DNA of 35,421 nt from an uncultured Clostridium sp. (GCF_900769625.1 NZ_CAAGHK010000044.1:1-35421), one strand, 5' to 3'. Positions 15,228 to 23,289 are shown, counted from the stretch's first letter. Numbers and translations are program-made. The notes: generated by a model from the letters alone, not told the origin.

Positions 15228-17267
15228 ATGAAAAAAGTATTAGCAATAGATTTAGAAACCTACAGCGATGTTGATCTTGCAAAGTGTGGTGTTTATGCAT
15301 ATGTGGAAAGTCCTTGTTTTGAAATATTACTGATGGCTTATAGTTTTGATGATGAGGATACAAAAATAATTGATCTTGCCTGTGGTGAAAAAATCCCACA
15401 GAATGTTGTAACTGCAGTTTTTGATGACAGTATTACAAAAACAGCCTTCAATGCTGCTTTTGAAAGAATATGTCTGTCCAGGCACTTTGGCAGATATTTA
15501 AGTCCAGAGTCTTGGAGTTGTACAGCAGTGATGGCAGCTATGATGGCACTACCCATGAGTCTTGATAAAGTTGGGCAGGTTCTTGGCTTAAAAGAGAAAA
15601 AGATGAAAGAAGGCAGAGAACTTATTAGATATTTCTGTCTGCCATGCACTCCTAATAAAAATAACAATGGCAGATGCAGAAACCTTCCAGATGATGATAT
15701 GGAAAAATGGAATTTATTTAAACGGTACTGTATCCGTGATGTGGATGTTGAAAAATCAATAAGGAAGAAGATTGCAAAATTAAGCATAGGTGAAAAAGAA
15801 CTGTGCAGCGGCAGTGAAAGAAAATTATATATTCTTGATCAGAATATAAATGACAGAGGAATTTGTGTTGATATTGATTTAGTAAAAAAAGCAGTGGACG
15901 TTGAAAACAGGCACAATGAGATTATAATGAGGAAGGCTTATGAAATCACAGGTCTTGAAAATCCAAATTCAGTTAATGCTCTGAAAACATGGTTTCATAA
16001 GCAGGGGTTAAATATAGACAGCATATCTAAATCAGTTATTGAAAAGTATATAAAAAATAATCATAGTAAGTCAAAAGAAAAAACAGTTCACTTTATGGAA
16101 GGACTAGAGGAAGTACCATCTATGAAGGGGAGAGAGGAAATGCCGTATGAAATCACGGAAATGCTTAAACTCAGGCTGCTCATGGCAAAGACTTCAGTAA
16201 AAAAATATGCAGCAGTTAAGCGTTCAGTATGTAAAGATGGCAGAGTGCATGGACTTTTTCAGTTTTATGGTGCAAACCGCAGTGGTAGGTGGGCTGGCAG
16301 ACTGGTACAGGTGCAGAATCTTCCGCAGAATCATATTAAGGATCTTGATACGGCAAGAGAACTTGTGAAATATGGAACATTTGCAGAAATGGAAATGTTT
16401 TATGACAACACTGCCGAAGTTTTATCTGAACTTATAAGGACAGCTTTTGTTCCACGGAAGGGATGTAGATTTATTGTGGCTGACTTTTCAGCAATAGAAG
16501 CGAGAGTTCTGGCATATCTGGCAGATGAAAGATGGCGGCTTCAGGTTTTCAAAACCCATGGAAAGATATATGAAGCATCAGCCAGTGCAATGTTTCATGT
16601 TCCTATTGAAAAAGTTACTAAAGGTTCAGTTCTGCGGCAGAAGGGCAAGATATCAGAGCTGGCTCTTGGATATGGCGGAGCAGCCGGGGCTTTGACAGCT
16701 ATGGGAGCATTGGATATGGGACTTGCCGAGAGTGAGTTAAGTATGCTCGTTTCATCATGGAGAAATTCCAATCCTAAAATTACAAGGTTCTGGCACCAGA
16801 CAGGAAAGGCAGCTATGGAGGCTGTTATGCATAAAACAGAAACAAAAGCAGGAAAAATAAAGTTTATATGCTGCAATGATATATTGTTCATAACACTGCC
16901 ATCTGGCAGAAAACTGTCTTATATAAAGCCACGTATTTCTTTAAATAAATTTAATAAGCAAGGTCTTTCATACGAAGGTATTGGTCCCAATAAGAAATGG
17001 ATAAGAATTGATACTTATGGTCCTAAGTTAGTGGAAAATATAGTACAGGCTGTGGCAAGAGATATTCTTGCAGAAGCCATGCTTAGATTAGATAATGCTG
17101 GCTTTCATATTGTGATGCATATCCACGATGAAATTGTTCTGGAAGTTCCATACGGTGTGAGCAGTGAAGAAGAAGTGTGCAGGATTATGACTAAAGTACC
17201 TTTATGGGCAGAGGGGCTTCCTCTTAATGCAGAAGGATATGAATGCACATACTATAAAAAAGATTAA
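15228..17267 (+). CDS. Phage-type family A DNA polymerase with 3'-5' exonuclease
   Basis: The 679-residue protein has an N-terminal 3'-5' exonuclease with Exo I DLETYS (Asp8, Glu10), Exo II NAAFERI (about 79) and Exo III YCIRDVD (about 170), so proofreading appears intact. The polymerase domain carries motif A DFSAIEARVLAYL (about 418), motif B RQKGKISELALGYGG (about 470) and motif C HIHDEIVLEVP (His-Asp-Glu at about 632). There is no 5'-3' exonuclease domain. This is the replicative polymerase type of many Firmicute phages. The frame is open from a TTG at 15207, but ATG 15228, after GAGGTG, begins exactly at the exonuclease strand (MKKVLAIDLE) and is preferred. The first 16 bases around its stop (AAAAAAGATTAAAATT) are duplicated about 61 bases downstream. 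Confidence 0.92.
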   Translation: MKKVLAIDLETYSDVDLAKCGVYAYVESPCFEILLMAYSFDDEDTKIIDLACGEKIPQNVVTAVFDDSITKTAFNAAFERICLSRHFGRYLSPESWSCTAVMAAMMALPMSLDKVGQVLGLKEKKMKEGRELIRYFCLPCTPNKNNNGRCRNLPDDDMEKWNLFKRYCIRDVDVEKSIRKKIAKLSIGEKELCSGSERKLYILDQNINDRGICVDIDLVKKAVDVENRHNEIIMRKAYEITGLENPNSVNALKTWFHKQGLNIDSISKSVIEKYIKNNHSKSKEKTVHFMEGLEEVPSMKGREEMPYEITEMLKLRLLMAKTSVKKYAAVKRSVCKDGRVHGLFQFYGANRSGRWAGRLVQVQNLPQNHIKDLDTARELVKYGTFAEMEMFYDNTAEVLSELIRTAFVPRKGCRFIVADFSAIEARVLAYLADERWRLQVFKTHGKIYEASASAMFHVPIEKVTKGSVLRQKGKISELALGYGGAAGALTAMGALDMGLAESELSMLVSSWRNSNPKITRFWHQTGKAAMEAVMHKTETKAGKIKFICCNDILFITLPSGRKLSYIKPRISLNKFNKQGLSYEGIGPNKKWIRIDTYGPKLVENIVQAVARDILAEAMLRLDNAGFHIVMHIHDEIVLEVPYGVSSEEEVCRIMTKVPLWAEGLPLNAEGYECTYYKKD

Positions 17268-17361
17268 AATTCTTTAACAAAATTGCCTATGAATCTGTTT
17301 TGAGTAAGAAGATACTAAAAAAGATTAAAATTATTTAGTTGAAAGTTTGGGGGATGTAAAT

Positions 17362-17958
17362 ATGAGCAACGAGCAAAGCAGTATTTATACTAATGAAGAG
17401 CTGTTTATGGCTGGAAAAATCGAGGATTTATATAAGAAAAACAGTGAATTTATGTATTATATTATCAATAAATTTTCAAATATGAAACTTGAGGAAGATG
17501 ATTTTATAGGATGCTGCAATATAGCTTTTGCAAAGGCATTAAAAAATTATAACCCATCAAAAAGCAGATGGGTAACATTTTTCGGCAGGATAATTATCAA
17601 TGAAATAATTCAGCAAAAACGTTTATCTGATAAAAGAATAAAAACAGTGTCATTTGAAGAATTTAAAGATAAATTCTATGACCGTGGCAGTATGTTTAAA
17701 TTTGAAGATTCAGCATTATCATCAGAAGAAGATACAATGAATAAAGTTATAAATCAAATATCAAGAGAAGAAGTAATGCATCTTGTGGAGGGGCTTCCAG
17801 AGAGAAAACGTAAAATACTAAATCTTCATCTTCAAGGAAAAAGTCAGCGTGAAATTGCAATTATTATGAATATAAGCAGAGCTTATGCTGGAAAAATAAT
17901 TCGTAATACAATACTTGAATTAAAGAAATCATATGATGGCAGATCGTTCTCAATATAA
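17362..17958 (+). CDS. Sigma-70 family RNA polymerase sigma factor-like protein
   Basis: The 198-residue protein has a region 2-like part (EDDFIGCCNIAFAKALKNYNPSKSRWVTFFGRIIINEIIQQ, about residues 45-90; key residues DDFIG and FFGRIIINEI). It also has a C-terminal region 4 helix-turn-helix (LPERKRKILNLHLQGKSQ, then EIAIIMNISRAYAGKIIRN). It resembles the sporulation/SigI-like small sigma factors carried by phages and mobile elements. GGGGGA at 17349-17354 places the start at ATG 17362 rather than TTG 17347. It lies between the polymerase and vapE genes, where it could switch on later genes; no target is shown. It is one of three sigma-like genes within about 10 kb. Confidence 0.8.
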   Translation: MSNEQSSIYTNEELFMAGKIEDLYKKNSEFMYYIINKFSNMKLEEDDFIGCCNIAFAKALKNYNPSKSRWVTFFGRIIINEIIQQKRLSDKRIKTVSFEEFKDKFYDRGSMFKFEDSALSSEEDTMNKVINQISREEVMHLVEGLPERKRKILNLHLQGKSQREIAIIMNISRAYAGKIIRNTILELKKSYDGRSFSI

Positions 17959-18049
17959 AATCATGGTGAAATACAAATGATGATGTCTATAAATTAGATG
18001 TCATATGGCAATTCATTATTTTAAATTAAAGTCAGGGGGAAATTAAATT

Positions 18050-20518
18050 ATGATAATATCAACAGCAGATAATAGAAAATCAAAAACGTGGAAAAATATA
18101 GAGATTACATGGGATGAATTTTTAGCAAGGGTGAAAACTACAAAACGTACATCAGAAACTGTAGAAGAATACAAAAAGATGCCGAAGAAAGATAAGGATG
18201 AAATTAAGGATGCTGGAGGCTTTGTCGGTGGAAAGTTAAAGGGTGGCAGGAGAAAGAAAGGCAATGTGGAATTCCGTTCACTTATAACACTGGACATGGA
18301 TTATGCACATGCTCATATATGGGAGGAGATAACATTATTTTTTGATTTCCGATGCTGCATATACAGTACTCATAAAAGTACAGAGGATAAACCTAGGCTG
18401 AGACTTATCATTCCTCTTTCACGAAATATTTCAGAAGAAGAATACGGTGCAGTTTCACGAATGATAGCTAATGATATTGGAATTGAGTTATTTGATGATA
18501 CAACTTATGAGCCAGCAAGACTGATGTATTGGCCAAGCACTTCTGCCGATGGTATATTCATATTTGAAAAGCAGGATGGAGAACTTTTGAATCCAGATGA
18601 TATTTTAATGAGATACGACAACTGGCAGGACTGCACTAAATGGCCTGTTTCAGAAAGGCAGCAGAAAATAATAAAAAGGAGTGTTGAAAGACAGGAAGAT
18701 CCTTTAGGCAAGGATGGAATTGTAGGGATATTCTGCCGTGCATATTCAGTGGAAGAAGCAATGGATAAATTTTTAAGCCATGTTTATAAGGAAAGTGAAA
18801 CTTCTGGAAGATATGATTATATTCCTGCATCAAGCAGTGCAGGAGTAGTTATTTATGATAATAAATTTATATATTCTCATCATGCAACTGACATAGCTTC
18901 TGGAAAACTTATGAATTCATTTGATGCAGTGAGAATTCATAAATTTGGACACCTTGATAATAATCAGGATAATGAAACATCAAAGCAGCCATCATTTAGA
19001 GCAATGCAGGAATTTGCATTGAAGGATGAAAAAGTGAAAATGCTGATGATTGCGGAAAAGCAGAAGATGGCGCAGATTGAATTTGCAGATGATGAAGACT
19101 GGAAATTGAATCTGGAATACAGCGCTCAGGGCGTGATTTTAAACAATCTCAGAAATCTTATTATAATTCTTAATAATGATGAAAAACTGAAAAGCATAGT
19201 TTTTAATGAACTGAGTGATGGTATTGAAATAAAGGGTGATATACCTTGGACACATCCATCAAAATTCTGGCGTGATGCAGATGATGCCCAGCTTATATCT
19301 TATATTGATCTAACATATGGAAATTTTTCAGCAAGAAATTATGACATAGCAGTTTCAAAAGTAGCAGATGACCGCTCTTATCATCCCATAAAAGATTATC
19401 TTTCCTCGCTTCCTGAGTGGGACAGGGTGGAGAGAGCAGATACTCTTTTGATAGATTATCTTGGTGCAGCAGATAATGAATATGTAAGGGCAGTTACGAG
19501 AAAGACCTTATGTGCAGCTGTAACAAGGGTGCGTAATCCTGGATGCAAGTTTGACACAATGCTTGTCTTGTGCGGTCCACAGGGAAAAGGGAAAAGCACA
19601 CTGATTTCAAAACTGAGCATGGAATGGTTTAATGACAGCATGCAGCTTGCAGAAACAAAGGACAAGACAGCAGCAGAAAAGCTTCAGGGATACTGGATTC
19701 TTGAAATTGGCGAGCTGGCAGGACTTAGAAAAGCAGAAGTGGAAACACTGAGAGGATTTTTATCAAGACAGAATGATATTTACAGGGCAAGCTTTGGAAA
19801 GAGAGCTACTCCCCATCAAAGACAGTGCATATTTATAGGAACAACCAATGCTGAAAATGGATATTTAAGAGATACAACTGGCAACAGGAGATTTTGGCCT
19901 GTAAAGACGCCGGGAGGAGGAAAGAAAAATTCATGGGACATTACGCAGGATGAAGTGGACATGATCTGGGCAGAAATCATGTTTTATTGTGATAGGAGAG
20001 AAAAGCTCTATCTTGATGGAAAGATATCTGCCATTGCAGAAAAAGAGCAGCGCAGTGCCATGGAGTCTGATGACAGAGTGGGAATGGTGGAAGATTATCT
20101 CAATATGCTGCTGCCGGCAGACTGGGACAATATGAATATTTATGAACGGAGAAATTATATTGAATTTTATCAAGGTGCAGATGAGTTAAAAAATGCTGCT
20201 GATAACTGTGAAGATGAGGAAATAAGCGGATTTAAAGATGATGATTTTATTGATGCCGGTAGAAGAAGCAGGGATATAAGTGAATTTAAGGATAGCAGCA
20301 GATATACAGGGATTAACAGAGGCACAATCATGCGCAGTCGTGTCTGCAATATGGAGATATGGTGTGAGTGTTTTGGACGGGACAGAGGAAGCTTCAAAAA
20401 GCAGTATGCAAATGAAATAACTACAATTATGGCAAAGATTGATGGGTGGAAAAAAAGTGATACCAAGGTCAGATTTAAAATCTATGGAGTTGTTGCAAAT
20501 TATGAAAGAGAAGTTTAA
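18050..20518 (+). CDS. VapE-family primase-helicase
   Basis: The 822-residue protein has an N-terminal primase-polymerase-like part with the acidic pair in LITLDMDYA (Asp82, Asp84) and YSTHKSTEDKPRLRLIIPL (about 104-122), as in AEP primases. The C-terminal part is a virulence-associated E (PF05272) SF3-like ATPase: Walker A GPQGKGKST at about 508-516, ILEIGELAG (Walker B region) near 560, IGTTN near 603 and DTTGNRRFWPV near 612. Together these make a primer-synthesising helicase that would start replication alongside the polymerase. GGGGGAA about 12 bases upstream supports the start. The last 33 bases of the gene are repeated imperfectly at 20566-20598. Confidence 0.88.
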   Translation: MIISTADNRKSKTWKNIEITWDEFLARVKTTKRTSETVEEYKKMPKKDKDEIKDAGGFVGGKLKGGRRKKGNVEFRSLITLDMDYAHAHIWEEITLFFDFRCCIYSTHKSTEDKPRLRLIIPLSRNISEEEYGAVSRMIANDIGIELFDDTTYEPARLMYWPSTSADGIFIFEKQDGELLNPDDILMRYDNWQDCTKWPVSERQQKIIKRSVERQEDPLGKDGIVGIFCRAYSVEEAMDKFLSHVYKESETSGRYDYIPASSSAGVVIYDNKFIYSHHATDIASGKLMNSFDAVRIHKFGHLDNNQDNETSKQPSFRAMQEFALKDEKVKMLMIAEKQKMAQIEFADDEDWKLNLEYSAQGVILNNLRNLIIILNNDEKLKSIVFNELSDGIEIKGDIPWTHPSKFWRDADDAQLISYIDLTYGNFSARNYDIAVSKVADDRSYHPIKDYLSSLPEWDRVERADTLLIDYLGAADNEYVRAVTRKTLCAAVTRVRNPGCKFDTMLVLCGPQGKGKSTLISKLSMEWFNDSMQLAETKDKTAAEKLQGYWILEIGELAGLRKAEVETLRGFLSRQNDIYRASFGKRATPHQRQCIFIGTTNAENGYLRDTTGNRRFWPVKTPGGGKKNSWDITQDEVDMIWAEIMFYCDRREKLYLDGKISAIAEKEQRSAMESDDRVGMVEDYLNMLLPADWDNMNIYERRNYIEFYQGADELKNAADNCEDEEISGFKDDDFIDAGRRSRDISEFKDSSRYTGINRGTIMRSRVCNMEIWCECFGRDRGSFKKQYANEITTIMAKIDGWKKSDTKVRFKIYGVVANYEREV

Positions 20519-21087
20519 GGGTGTTATTTATGTGATGTATATGACATGACAAATATATTTGATGAGTTGCTACAAATTATGAAAGAGAATTTTAAGGGGA
20601 TTTGTCAGCAAATTTATAGGAATTAATCTGTAGATAAGAGATTTATAACTGATTAATTTTTGGCAATTCAATGGCAGCTTTATGAGCAACAATTGGCAAC
20701 AATCAGCAACACCGGCAACAATTTGGACAACAGCTGATTAAATAAATAGTTGCCGTTGCCGATGATGTTGCCGATTAAAAGTATAAACGGCAACAAGTTC
20801 AAAGTCTTGAATTCACAGAGGTTAAGGAGAGTTGTTGCTGTTGTTTCTGATAATTACTATTAAATATAATTTATATAAAAATAGATGAGAATATATAGAA
20901 TATACGTGAAAAACGCATATTTATATATATACGTGTATATGAATGGCAATCGGCATCTTTTTGAATGCTCATAGTGTGTATATTATTTTCTGCAAACCAG
21001 TACTGTGCTGTAGATGTTATGTGCAATTCATTACTGATAGTGCGGTATTGTTTTCTGCAAACTTTAAACTGAATGGAGGAATGAAGA
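20519..21087 (+). other. Non-coding region with duplications and an iteron-like array
   Basis: No credible gene is present. It contains the duplicated vapE 3' end (20566-20598), the GCAACA/GTTGCC array (20686-20795), AT-rich alternating sequence (20860-20940), and a 27-base imperfect direct repeat ending TTTTCTGCAAAC (20971-20997 and 21036-21062). Confidence 0.6.
20686..20795 (+). repeat. Iteron-like GCAACA / GTTGCC array
   Basis: GCAACA occurs at 20686, 20696, 20706 and 20715, with a variant GACAACA at 20726, that is every 9-11 bases or one helical turn. Inverted GTTGCC copies follow at 20749, 20755 and 20767, and one more GGCAACA at 20789. The array is directly downstream of the primase-helicase gene and next to very AT-rich DNA, a typical origin layout. 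Confidence 0.65.
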
Positions 21088-21228
21088 ATGTCTTTTTATG
21101 AGTGGTGTGTAAAAAATTATTATGGTCAGGAAAATTCAAAAGGGAAATTTGCAGAGTATATCAAAACTGATGCTGCATTTCCAGTAAAATCAATATCCAA
21201 GATTGAAATAGAGGAATTACGGATATAA
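21088..21228 (+). CDS. Small YozE/SAM-like protein
   Basis: The 46-residue protein begins MSFYEWCVKNYYG and includes GKFAEYIKTDAAFP, the pattern of the YozE_SAM_like fold (PF06855; ...FYEWL...DLADDIKRDxxFP). YozE is about 70 residues; this copy ends after the third helix, so it may be a short form or a truncated one. Mini-proteins of this type occur in Firmicute chromosomes and phages and may bind DNA; function is unknown. GGAGG at 21075-21079 supports the start. A terminator begins at its stop. Confidence 0.65.
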   Translation: MSFYEWCVKNYYGQENSKGKFAEYIKTDAAFPVKSISKIEIEELRI

Positions 21229-21263
21229 AAATACCCCCAGACTATAGCCTGAAGGTATTTTTT
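21227..21263. terminator. Terminator between the convergent phage-like module and DUF2922 gene
   Basis: A 9-bp stem AAAAATACC/GGTATTTTT plus an inner CAG/CTG pairing. A on one side and T on the other make it usable on both strands. Confidence 0.75.
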
Positions 21264-21292
21264 GAGGGGTAGATTATTTTGTAAAAATCACA

Positions 21293-21511
21293 TTACTCAA
21301 CAGAGAATTCGGTGATTTTTCTTTCAGTAAGCTTGGCATCAGCTTTGCTTATGAAAGCACCATTTTTAGTTTCAAAGATGTCATTTGCTAAGATTACATC
21401 CATGAGTTCATTGGCCTGCTCAGAAGTTATTGAAGATTTGACATCAGTGATAGTCAGTGAGCTTTTTGAGCCGTTTTCAGTTACAAATGTTAAAGTTAAG
21501 ATATATTCCAT
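21293..21511 (-). CDS. DUF2922 protein
   Basis: The 72-residue protein starts MEYILTLTFVTENGSKSSLTI, has a helix SSITSEQANELMDVILAN (about 26-43) and ends with a strand RKITEFSVE. These are the hallmarks of DUF2922, a small beta-beta-alpha-beta protein of unknown function almost confined to Firmicutes and usually next to DUF1659. GGAGG lies nine bases before the ATG. It is the last gene of a - strand group with DUF1659, YvrJ and a sigma factor. No signal peptide is seen. Confidence 0.85.
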   Translation of the reverse strand: MEYILTLTFVTENGSKSSLTITDVKSSITSEQANELMDVILANDIFETKNGAFISKADAKLTERKITEFSVE

Positions 21512-21582
21512 AGTTTGTTTCCTCCCTTATTAAGATTCAGGGCATTGTCATCAGCCCTTGCATGATTTAATTGTGAGATTAA

Positions 21583-21807
21583 TTAGTTATTAGCTAACTG
21601 ATCTACAACAGTGAGATAACAGTTTCTTGTTTCACCTTTGAGAACTTTCTTGATAGCATCTGCTACTGCAAGTACATTTGCTGGATCTGCATCTTCCTTT
21701 ATATTAGAGAAAGATTTCTTGCTGTAAGTAGGATTGCCAAGTGCATCAGTACCCTTTCTTACTTCAATTGAAAAGCTTGCGCTTTCTGGAACTTTAGTTA
21801 CTGCCAT
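21583..21807 (-). CDS. DUF1659 protein
   Basis: The 74-residue protein has a beta hairpin with the central turn GTDALGNPTYSKKSFSNI (about 19-36), a helix DPANVLAVADAIKKVL and a last strand CYLTVVDQLANN, as in DUF1659. Family function is unknown. GGAGG is placed about 8 bases upstream of the ATG. The 170 bases upstream contain a promoter-like element (21900-21912) shared with the YvrJ gene, so it may be transcribed on its own as well as with YvrJ. Confidence 0.85.
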   Translation of the reverse strand: MAVTKVPESASFSIEVRKGTDALGNPTYSKKSFSNIKEDADPANVLAVADAIKKVLKGETRNCYLTVVDQLANN

Positions 21808-21897
21808 AATACATTACCTCCTTGATTTAATTTTCATAAGCAGATAGCCCAATCTGTGACTGGTGCCAATCGCTTACAGTGAGTAGTGTGTTTACAT

Positions 21898-21935
21898 AAT
21901 GTATATATGCAGGTTTGGGAAAATTGGTACAAATT
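21898..21935 (-). promoter_or_regulatory. Promoter-like element of the DUF1659 gene
   Basis: The - strand has TACCAATTT, 8 bases, then CTGCATATATACA (complement of 21900-21912). The same 13-mer with a similar upstream TACAAACTT is found before YvrJ. No sigma-A -35/-10 pair is evident, so an alternative sigma factor is likely. It lies about 93 bases before the ATG. Confidence 0.45.
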
Positions 21936-21977
21936 AGGTTTAAAATATAAAAAATAGGCAAAATGGTCAAACTTACT

Positions 21978-22184
21978 TTATGCAACATTTCCAGAACCAC
22001 TATTATCCTTCATATTATCAGAATCAATAACAACTCCAAGCTTAGCAGAAATTATGGTATTAAGCTTATTAATTGAAGCTGACAGTGAACTGAGCTGTTT
22101 TTCCAGTCTGATGAGCAGATAACAGCTTACTGCAACTGGAAAGCCATTGTTTACTACCAGGTTTATTAATTCATTAACCTCCAT
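21978..22184 (-). CDS. YvrJ-family small membrane protein
   Basis: The 68-residue protein begins MEVNELINLVVNNGFPVAVSCYLLIRLEKQL. One membrane segment spans about residues 14-27. After it comes a coiled coil LSSLSASINKLNTIISAKLG and a polar tail. YvrJ proteins are named after a B. subtilis gene in the SigO (YvrI) locus; the size and topology resemble BhlA/UviB-type holin-like proteins, but no activity is known to me. A longer open frame to 22262 exists. GGAGGTGAT just before 22184 and the family N terminus fix the start. A decayed copy lies at 2533-2614. Confidence 0.85.
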   Translation of the reverse strand: MEVNELINLVVNNGFPVAVSCYLLIRLEKQLSSLSASINKLNTIISAKLGVVIDSDNMKDNSGSGNVA

Positions 22185-22200
22185 GGATATCACCTCCTGC

Positions 22201-22236
22201 ACTGTATATATGCAGAATCTTGTGAAGTTTGTATGA
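22201..22236 (-). promoter_or_regulatory. Promoter-like element of the YvrJ gene
   Basis: The - strand has TACAAACTT, 9 bases, then CTGCATATATACA (complement of 22203-22215), 19 bases before the ATG. It matches the element ahead of DUF1659, including an upstream TAC(A/C)AA block at nearly the same spacing (18 versus 17 bases to CTGC). Confidence 0.45.
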
Positions 22237-22268
22237 AGTGCAGATAACAACAGCAGATGCAACTAATC

Positions 22269-22880
22269 TTAGTCTTTGGAGATGCGGTATTTTTTGATGT
22301 TCATATTATAAATATTTATCTGCATATACAGCTTATCCAAAATATATTTCTTTTTCTTAACGCCGCAAGAGTAAGAAATGCCTTTTTTGTCAGTATATGA
22401 TTTGAGCGTCTTTTCTTCAAAAAATATATGTCTTATTAAGTCTTTTTCATCTTCCGTAAGCTTGGAAAGAGCATATTTAAGAGCTTCCATATCGTATAAA
22501 CTGCATATCAAATCTTCTGTTTTGGGAAGGTTGGAGATGCATGTCTGCTCAATATAATGATCAAATGGAATTAATGATGATTTAGAGAGTTTAAAATAAT
22601 TATTGTTAAGCTGGCTTCTGATAAGGCTGTTGATGCTGTTTTTGATGCCATTAGAGGCATAAGCAACAAATCTGTGGGATTCAATTTTATATAAGGAAAT
22701 ACATCTCATGAGGATTTTATAACATTCATTGACTACATCTTCAAATTCATATCCATTAATGAATGTTCTTTTTGAAATGTTAATTATAAAAGGCTTGAAT
22801 TCTGCAAGCAGTTTTTCTTTTGATTTTTCATCGCCATTTTTAGATGATTTGACTAAGCTTTCAATATAATCATAATCCAT
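22269..22880 (-). CDS. Sigma-70 family sigma factor of the YvrJ group
   Basis: The 203-residue protein has region 2 (AEFKPFIINISKRTFINGYEFEDVVNECYKIL, key residues FEDVVNE, about 26-58) and a region 4-like C-terminal part (LTEDEKDLIRHIFFEEKTLKSYTDKKGISYS). It resembles small group V or SigO-like clostridial sigma factors (the UviA/BotR/TcdR type). It heads the - strand group and is the best candidate to read the shared elements before YvrJ and DUF1659. GGAGG (complement of 22888-22892) supports the start. It diverges from the hemerythrin gene. Confidence 0.8.
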   Translation of the reverse strand: MDYDYIESLVKSSKNGDEKSKEKLLAEFKPFIINISKRTFINGYEFEDVVNECYKILMRCISLYKIESHRFVAYASNGIKNSINSLIRSQLNNNYFKLSKSSLIPFDHYIEQTCISNLPKTEDLICSLYDMEALKYALSKLTEDEKDLIRHIFFEEKTLKSYTDKKGISYSCGVKKKKYILDKLYMQINIYNMNIKKYRISKD

Positions 22881-22991
22881 AGAAAACCTCCATTACATAT
22901 AGTGTTGAAGCAGTATTTGTTTAGCTTTACATTAAAGTTATATGTAAAGAGAAAGACAGCTGCCTCTTTTAAAAAGATAAAGAGTCTTTAA

Positions 22992-23035
22992 GAAGATAAG
23001 AAGGAATTCTTGAGAAGATAAGAAGGAATTCTTGA
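22992..23035 (+). repeat. Exact 22-bp tandem duplication
   Basis: Two adjoining identical 22-base units, each ending GGAATTCTTGA. The preceding bases (AAAAGATAAAGAGTCTTTA) look like a diverged third unit. Confidence 0.85.
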
Positions 23036-23186
23036 TATATAAGTTAAAGCTATAAAATATCTGTTAAGTAAATATTATAATTAAAAGAAGATAAGTGATT
23101 TATTAACGTAATCAATATAATATGTTAATATGATGATGTCCAGACATTTAAATAAAATTATCTCAATAAAAAATATTTTATACCTT

Positions 23187-23200
23187 GTAACATATGTTAC
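23187..23200. promoter_or_regulatory. Palindromic operator candidate for the hemerythrin gene
   Basis: GTAACATATGTTAC is a perfect 14-base palindrome. It ends where the -35 box would fall for the TATACT at 23223-23228 (22-base gap), so a bound repressor would block the promoter. The regulator is unknown. Confidence 0.4.
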
Positions 23201-23289
23201 GTATTTTTTTAACATTAATGAGTATACTGAGTTATAGAAAGAAGTTAAAAAAATAACAATGATTATTAAGATAAAGCGAGGTATTTTTA

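Larger units (their letters stand above)
22881..23289. other. Divergent intergenic region, sigma factor / hemerythrin
   Basis: It holds an exact 22-bp tandem duplication (22992-23013 and 23014-23035, each with GAAGGAATTCTTGA), the palindrome GTAACATATGTTAC (23187-23200) and a TATACT (23223-23228) suitable as -10 of the hemerythrin gene. No gene is seen. Confidence 0.6.

Noticed and set aside
15338..15787. 149-codon antisense frame in the polymerase gene
   Set aside because: It lies opposite an intact, motif-complete polymerase and has no start signals.
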